Position numbers and translations under genes: made by a program
Shown here: positions 60,744 through 64,000 of the stretch, in pieces
How positions within the stretch are numbered: the first letter of the stretch is position 1
How the letters are laid out: each line of letters starts with the position of its first letter
From: Marifrigoribacter sp965178585
Lineage (GTDB): Bacteria; Bacteroidota; Bacteroidia; Flavobacteriales; Flavobacteriaceae
DNA length: 64,000 nucleotides
Assembly (NCBI GenBank): GCA_965178585.1
Contig: OZ238267.1
Location: 1,674,001 to 1,738,000 of the forward strand
Direction: 5' to 3'
Notes under the pieces: model-generated
Database searches by the model: none
The model's input: only the letters and a program-made list of their open reading frames with translations
Told to the model about the DNA's origin: nothing

Positions 60744-62057
60744 ATGGCAAATACTATCAAAGAGCGAGCCGATATCTTAAAAAAGTTAAATATCTATGAG
60801 TTAAACTCAATGCAATTGGAGTCTATTGATGTAATAAGTAAAAATACCAATACAATATTATTATCTCCTACAGGTACAGGTAAAACAATAGCTTTTATTT
60901 TGCCACTAATTGAAACCTTAGATCCAAACATCAAAGATGTACAAGCACTAATATTAGTCCCTTCAAGGGAATTAGCAATACAAATAGAACAAGTGATTAG
61001 AACTATGGGTACAGGTTTTAAAGTTAATGCTGTTTATGGTGGGCGTCCTATGTCTAAAGATAAAATTGAAATTAAGCATACACCGGCTATATTAATTGGA
61101 ACACCTGGACGTATTGCTGATCATTTTAGTAATGATCGATTTTCAAAAGATAGTATTAAGACTCTAATCTTAGATGAATTTGATAAGTCATTAGAAGTTG
61201 GTTTTGAATATGAAATGAGGGGAATTATCAATCAATTATCTGCTTTAAATAAGAGAATATTAACATCTGCAACACAGAGCATTAAGATCCCTGGTTTTGT
61301 TCGTTTAGAACAACCTACTACTATTAATTATTTAGATAAAAAAGTAAGAAAAAAATTAGCAGTTAAAACTGTAATATCTCCATCCAAAAATAAAAATGAA
61401 ACCATATTAGATTTACTATTGCACATAGGAAATGAACAAGTTATCATATTTTGTAATCTTAGAGACAGTATTGAGTATTTAAGTACATACCTAAAAAAAA
61501 ACAATATTAGTCATACCAGTTTTTCCGGAGGTATGGAACAACAAGATAGAGAGCGTTCATTAATTAAATTTAGAAATGGTTCTAGTCAAGTTCTAATTGC
61601 TACAGATTTGGCGGCAAGAGGTATCGACATTCCTGAAATGAAATATATTATTCATTATGAACTTCCAAGAGCAGAAGAAGAGTTTATACATAGAAACGGT
61701 AGAACGGCGAGAGTAGACTCAAAAGGAACTGCATTTGTTGTTGCTTGGGAGAAAGAGTATTTACCAGAATTTATTGAAAAGTCGAAAGGTATAAACATAT
61801 CCAAAAAAGCTTCTTATAAACCTCAATATTGGGAAACATTATTTATTTCAGGAGGTAGGAAAGATAAAATTTCAAAAGGTGATATCGCTGGATTACTCTT
61901 CAAGCAAGGAAAATTAACAAAAGATCAAATTGGAGTAATAGAATTAAAGCAGGATTGTGCATTTGTTGCAGTTCCTGTTAGTATTGCCGTGGATTTGGTA
62001 AATAAGTTAAACAATACTCGTTTAAAGAAGAAGAAAGTTCGTATTAGAATGATTTAA
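60744..62057 (+). CDS. DEAD-box RNA helicase (DEFD variant)
   Basis: This 437-residue protein is a second DEAD-box-family helicase beside the frameshifted one. Motifs are LSPTGTGKT near residue 41, PSRELA near 73, GTPGRIAD near 119, motif II DEFD (LILDEFDKSLEVGF near 143), a SAT motif (LTSATQSI near 173), ARGID and HRNGRTAR near 300. The C-terminal part from about 360 has a short beta domain (PVSIAVDLVNKLNNTRLKK), seen in some DEAD proteins that bind rRNA. It starts eight bases after the upstream helicase gene, so they form one transcript. Confidence 0.92.
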   Translation: MANTIKERADILKKLNIYELNSMQLESIDVISKNTNTILLSPTGTGKTIAFILPLIETLDPNIKDVQALILVPSRELAIQIEQVIRTMGTGFKVNAVYGGRPMSKDKIEIKHTPAILIGTPGRIADHFSNDRFSKDSIKTLILDEFDKSLEVGFEYEMRGIINQLSALNKRILTSATQSIKIPGFVRLEQPTTINYLDKKVRKKLAVKTVISPSKNKNETILDLLLHIGNEQVIIFCNLRDSIEYLSTYLKKNNISHTSFSGGMEQQDRERSLIKFRNGSSQVLIATDLAARGIDIPEMKYIIHYELPRAEEEFIHRNGRTARVDSKGTAFVVAWEKEYLPEFIEKSKGINISKKASYKPQYWETLFISGGRKDKISKGDIAGLLFKQGKLTKDQIGVIELKQDCAFVAVPVSIAVDLVNKLNNTRLKKKKVRIRMI

Positions 62058-62110
62058 TTCTTGGCATCATCTTTGAATAACTCATAGTATTAATAATTAA
62101 ATATATTACA

Positions 62111-62302
62111 ATGAGTAAAGGAACAGTAAAATTTTTCAATGAAGCTAAAGGTTTTGGTTTTATATCAGAAGAAAGTTCAAACAATGAACATTTTGTTCAC
62201 ATTTCTGGATTAGTCGATGAAATTCGTGAAGGCGATGAAGTTGAATTTGATCTTAAAGAAGGAAAAAAAGGATTAAATGCTATTAACGTAAAAGTTATCT
62301 AA
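62111..62302 (+). CDS. cold-shock protein CspA-like, copy 2
   Basis: This 63-residue protein is a paralogue of the csp at 59045. The domain has KGFGFIS (RNP1) and HFVHISGLVDEI (RNP2), followed by REGDEVEFDL and LNAINVKVI. It begins 53 bases after the helicase gene, which leaves room for its own leader. It ends in a terminator that repeats the stem of copy 1. Confidence 0.95.
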   Translation: MSKGTVKFFNEAKGFGFISEESSNNEHFVHISGLVDEIREGDEVEFDLKEGKKGLNAINVKVI

Positions 62303-62327
62303 CATATAAGCTTACATATAGACAGAA

Positions 62328-62356
62328 GCCCATCACGTAATGTGATGGGCTTTTTT
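62328..62356. terminator. terminator of csp copy 2
   Basis: GCCCATCAC (62328-62336) and GTGATGGGC (62342-62350) pair perfectly over nine bases, with a GTAAT loop and a T6 tract. Confidence 0.9.
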
Positions 62357-62428
62357 ATGAATGATACTTAATGATTACAAATCTTTAGTAATCTTTTGTA
62401 TATTTAAAAGAATTAAAAAAAAAATAAT

Positions 62429-63133
62429 ATGAATATTAAAAATGCTAATGTACTAATAACAGGAGGGAGTTCTGGTATTGGAAAAGAAACAGCAAAACAG
62501 TTTTTAACTAAAGGAGCAAAAGTAGTTATAACAGGTAGGGATGAAAAAAAATTAAAAGCAGTAGCAGGTGAAATAGGAGCAATTCCGTTGTTATTCGATA
62601 TAAGTGATTTAAAATCGATACCAAGTAAGGCTAAAGAGGTTATCTCATTATTAGATGGAAAAATAGATACTTTGGTAAATAATGCCGGAATTGGTGTGTT
62701 TCCTATTTTAGGAGAAATTACTGAAGAAGATTTAGTGAGTGTTTACACTACTAATGTTTTTGGATTAACATTATTAACACAAGAGTTTATTCCATATTTC
62801 AAAAATCAAAACTATGGTAATATTATAAACATTGGCTCAACAGCTAGTTTAAAAGGTTTTGCTCGTGGTTCGGTTTATGCTGCATCTAAATTTGCTGTTA
62901 GAGGTTTAACTCAATCTTGGCAGGCCGAATTAAGGAAAGACAATATTAGAGTTTCTCTAGTTAATCCCAGTGAAGTCACAACAGCATTTTCTAATAATTC
63001 CCGTGAAGAGCGTGAAGAAGAATTTAATAAACTAGGTCCTGAAGACATTGCACAAACCATCATTTCTTTAGTCGAAATGCGAGATAAGGGATTTGTTCCG
63101 GAAGTAACGGTTTGGGCTACAAATCCATTTTAG
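62429..63133 (+). CDS. SDR-family oxidoreductase
   Basis: This 234-residue short-chain dehydrogenase has the TGxxxGxG-type cofactor motif ITGGSSGIGKETA near residue 10, NNAGIGVFP near residue 87, and the catalytic Ser and YAASKFA (Tyr-Lys) near residues 137 and 151. The Arg after the glycine motif (ITGRDEKK) suggests NADP preference. The substrate is unknown; relatives include 3-ketoacyl-ACP reductase-like enzymes. It is not linked to other genes by short spacing. Confidence 0.9.
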   Translation: MNIKNANVLITGGSSGIGKETAKQFLTKGAKVVITGRDEKKLKAVAGEIGAIPLLFDISDLKSIPSKAKEVISLLDGKIDTLVNNAGIGVFPILGEITEEDLVSVYTTNVFGLTLLTQEFIPYFKNQNYGNIINIGSTASLKGFARGSVYAASKFAVRGLTQSWQAELRKDNIRVSLVNPSEVTTAFSNNSREEREEEFNKLGPEDIAQTIISLVEMRDKGFVPEVTVWATNPF

Positions 63134-63198
63134 AATTGGTATAGAATCATTCAAATAAATCTATATTAATTTAAATCAAATCTAAAAATCATTACTTG

Positions 63199-63768
63199 AT
63201 GACACTAAAACACACTTTTTATCTTATCATATTATTAATTTCATTGCCTGTTATATCTCAAGAAAAAAGCCCTTCAGAAACATTTTGGAATACCTTAAAA
63301 TCTCATTGCGGTAAGGCATACGAAGGTAAACTAGTATTACCAGAAGATGATGAGGCTTTTGGAGGGAAGAAACTTGTAATGCATCTTAAAGCCTGTAATG
63401 ATAATGAAATAAAAATTCCATTCTATGTGGGGGATGATAAATCAAGAACTTGGATTCTAACAATGAATGAAAGTATCATAACACTAAAACATGACCATCG
63501 ACATAAAGATGGAACTGAAGATGATATTAACTTTTACGGTGGAACTGCAAGTAATACAGGTAAAGGAAATATTCAATTTTTTCCTGCAGATGTACATACA
63601 CAAAAAATGATTCCAGCTGCAGCAACAAATATCTGGTGGATAACTATTGATGAAAAAGAGTTTACATATAATTTAAAAAGATTGGGTACAGATCGTATTT
63701 TTAAAGTTGTAATGGACCTTACTAAAACTATTCCTGAACCTGAGCCTCCCTGGGGCTGGAATGACTAA
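63199..63768 (+). CDS. secreted protein of unknown function
   Basis: This protein of about 189 residues starts at ATG 63199 rather than the TTG before it. It has a signal peptide (MTLKHTFYLIILLISLPVIS). The mature part has a Cys near residue 35 (SHCGKAYEGKL), a second near 66 (HLKACNDNEIKI), and a histidine-rich stretch KHDHRHKDGTEDDINFYGG, ending in PEPEPPWGWND. The two Cys could form a disulfide and the His/Asp stretch could bind metal. The family is not recognised. Confidence 0.75.
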   Translation: MTLKHTFYLIILLISLPVISQEKSPSETFWNTLKSHCGKAYEGKLVLPEDDEAFGGKKLVMHLKACNDNEIKIPFYVGDDKSRTWILTMNESIITLKHDHRHKDGTEDDINFYGGTASNTGKGNIQFFPADVHTQKMIPAAATNIWWITIDEKEFTYNLKRLGTDRIFKVVMDLTKTIPEPEPPWGWND

Positions 63769-63880
63769 ATGATAGAACTCAATTATCATATAATTCAATT
63801 TAATAAAAGAGCAGCCATTGGTTATTTTTATTAATTTAGTCAAATCTTCTTTATGATAAGAAACCTAAAAAAAATACCTA

Positions 63881-64000
63881 ATGCGTTTATTAATTTTTCT
63901 AGGACTAATTTTAGTACTTAACAGTTGCAATACTGATAAAAAAACAAATAAGATTATCGATAATAAAGTGCCTGAAAGCCCTGAGTTAAGTCAAGATTCT
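63881..64000 (+). CDS. putative lipoprotein, N-terminal part
   Basis: The last 120 bases encode 40 residues and run off the right edge. The start MRLLIFLGLILVLNSC is a lipoprotein signal with the lipobox LNSC, followed by NTDKKTNKII. The product is probably a secreted lipoprotein; nothing more can be said from the fragment. Confidence 0.7.
   Translation, partial: MRLLIFLGLILVLNSCNTDKKTNKIIDNKVPESPELSQDS

Noticed and set aside
1..64000. CRISPR array, prophage, insertion sequence or tRNA
   Set aside because: No regular spacer-repeat units, transposase, integrase or cloverleaf-like sequence was found by eye.

Overview
This window is chromosomal DNA from a member of the Bacteroidetes, most likely family Flavobacteriaceae. 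The base composition is very AT-rich and Shine-Dalgarno sequences are scarce. Several upstream regions carry the -7 promoter element TAnnTTTG that is typical of this phylum. The gene families also fit: a large LptD, a TamB-like protein, BshA for bacillithiol, fused CcsBA cytochrome synthases, DUF2147, and PIG-L deacetylase next to a sodium:solute symporter. No rRNA, tRNA, CRISPR array, transposase or prophage was seen.

Region by region. 1-10 kb holds housekeeping and envelope genes: partial rsmE, a TfoX-like protein, tsaD, tamB, ridA, lptD and a cell-wall amidase. 10-19 kb is one long run of co-directional genes: an MCE/MlaD protein, a two-part iron-sulfur oxidoreductase split by two unrelated genes, a GH3/beta-lactamase fusion and bshA. 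19-24 kb is a minus-strand efflux operon (K+-channel-like protein, HlyD adaptor, DUF2955-like permease, TolC-like lipoprotein, AI-2E transporter). 24-31.5 kb carries a symporter with a 36-residue partner gene, a large PIG-L protein, and a maf-ubiA-kdsC-DUF2520 operon. 31.5-38 kb has a truncated hemoglobin, a first ccsBA, a membrane-bound LuxR-type regulator and fumC. 38-45 kb contains a small membrane protein, an operon running from rlmF to arsC, and two helicases.

45-50.3 kb is the most unusual part. A frameshifted MscS channel is followed by a three-gene unit: a small secreted beta-rich protein, a class III nucleotide cyclase with a TPR sensor and a membrane segment, and a protein resembling the Pycsar effector PycTM (DUF5706). 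Just downstream lies a decayed fragment of an HD-domain protein. Together these suggest a cyclic-nucleotide signalling or defence module in which a membrane receptor cyclase would feed a membrane effector.

50-57.4 kb has a DedA-like protein, an EamA transporter, and a nitrite-ammonification cluster (nrfH, nrfA and a second ccsBA resembling the NrfI synthase of Wolinella). 57.5-62.4 kb is a cold-shock cluster: a CSD protein, a secreted repeat protein, and two near-identical small csp genes flanking two DEAD-box helicase genes. Both csp genes end in almost the same terminator hairpin. The window closes with an SDR enzyme, a secreted protein and the start of a lipoprotein gene.

Three genes or remnants carry a +1 shift at a run of A residues. 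These may be real mutations, slippage sites or sequencing errors, and should be verified before calling any of them dead.
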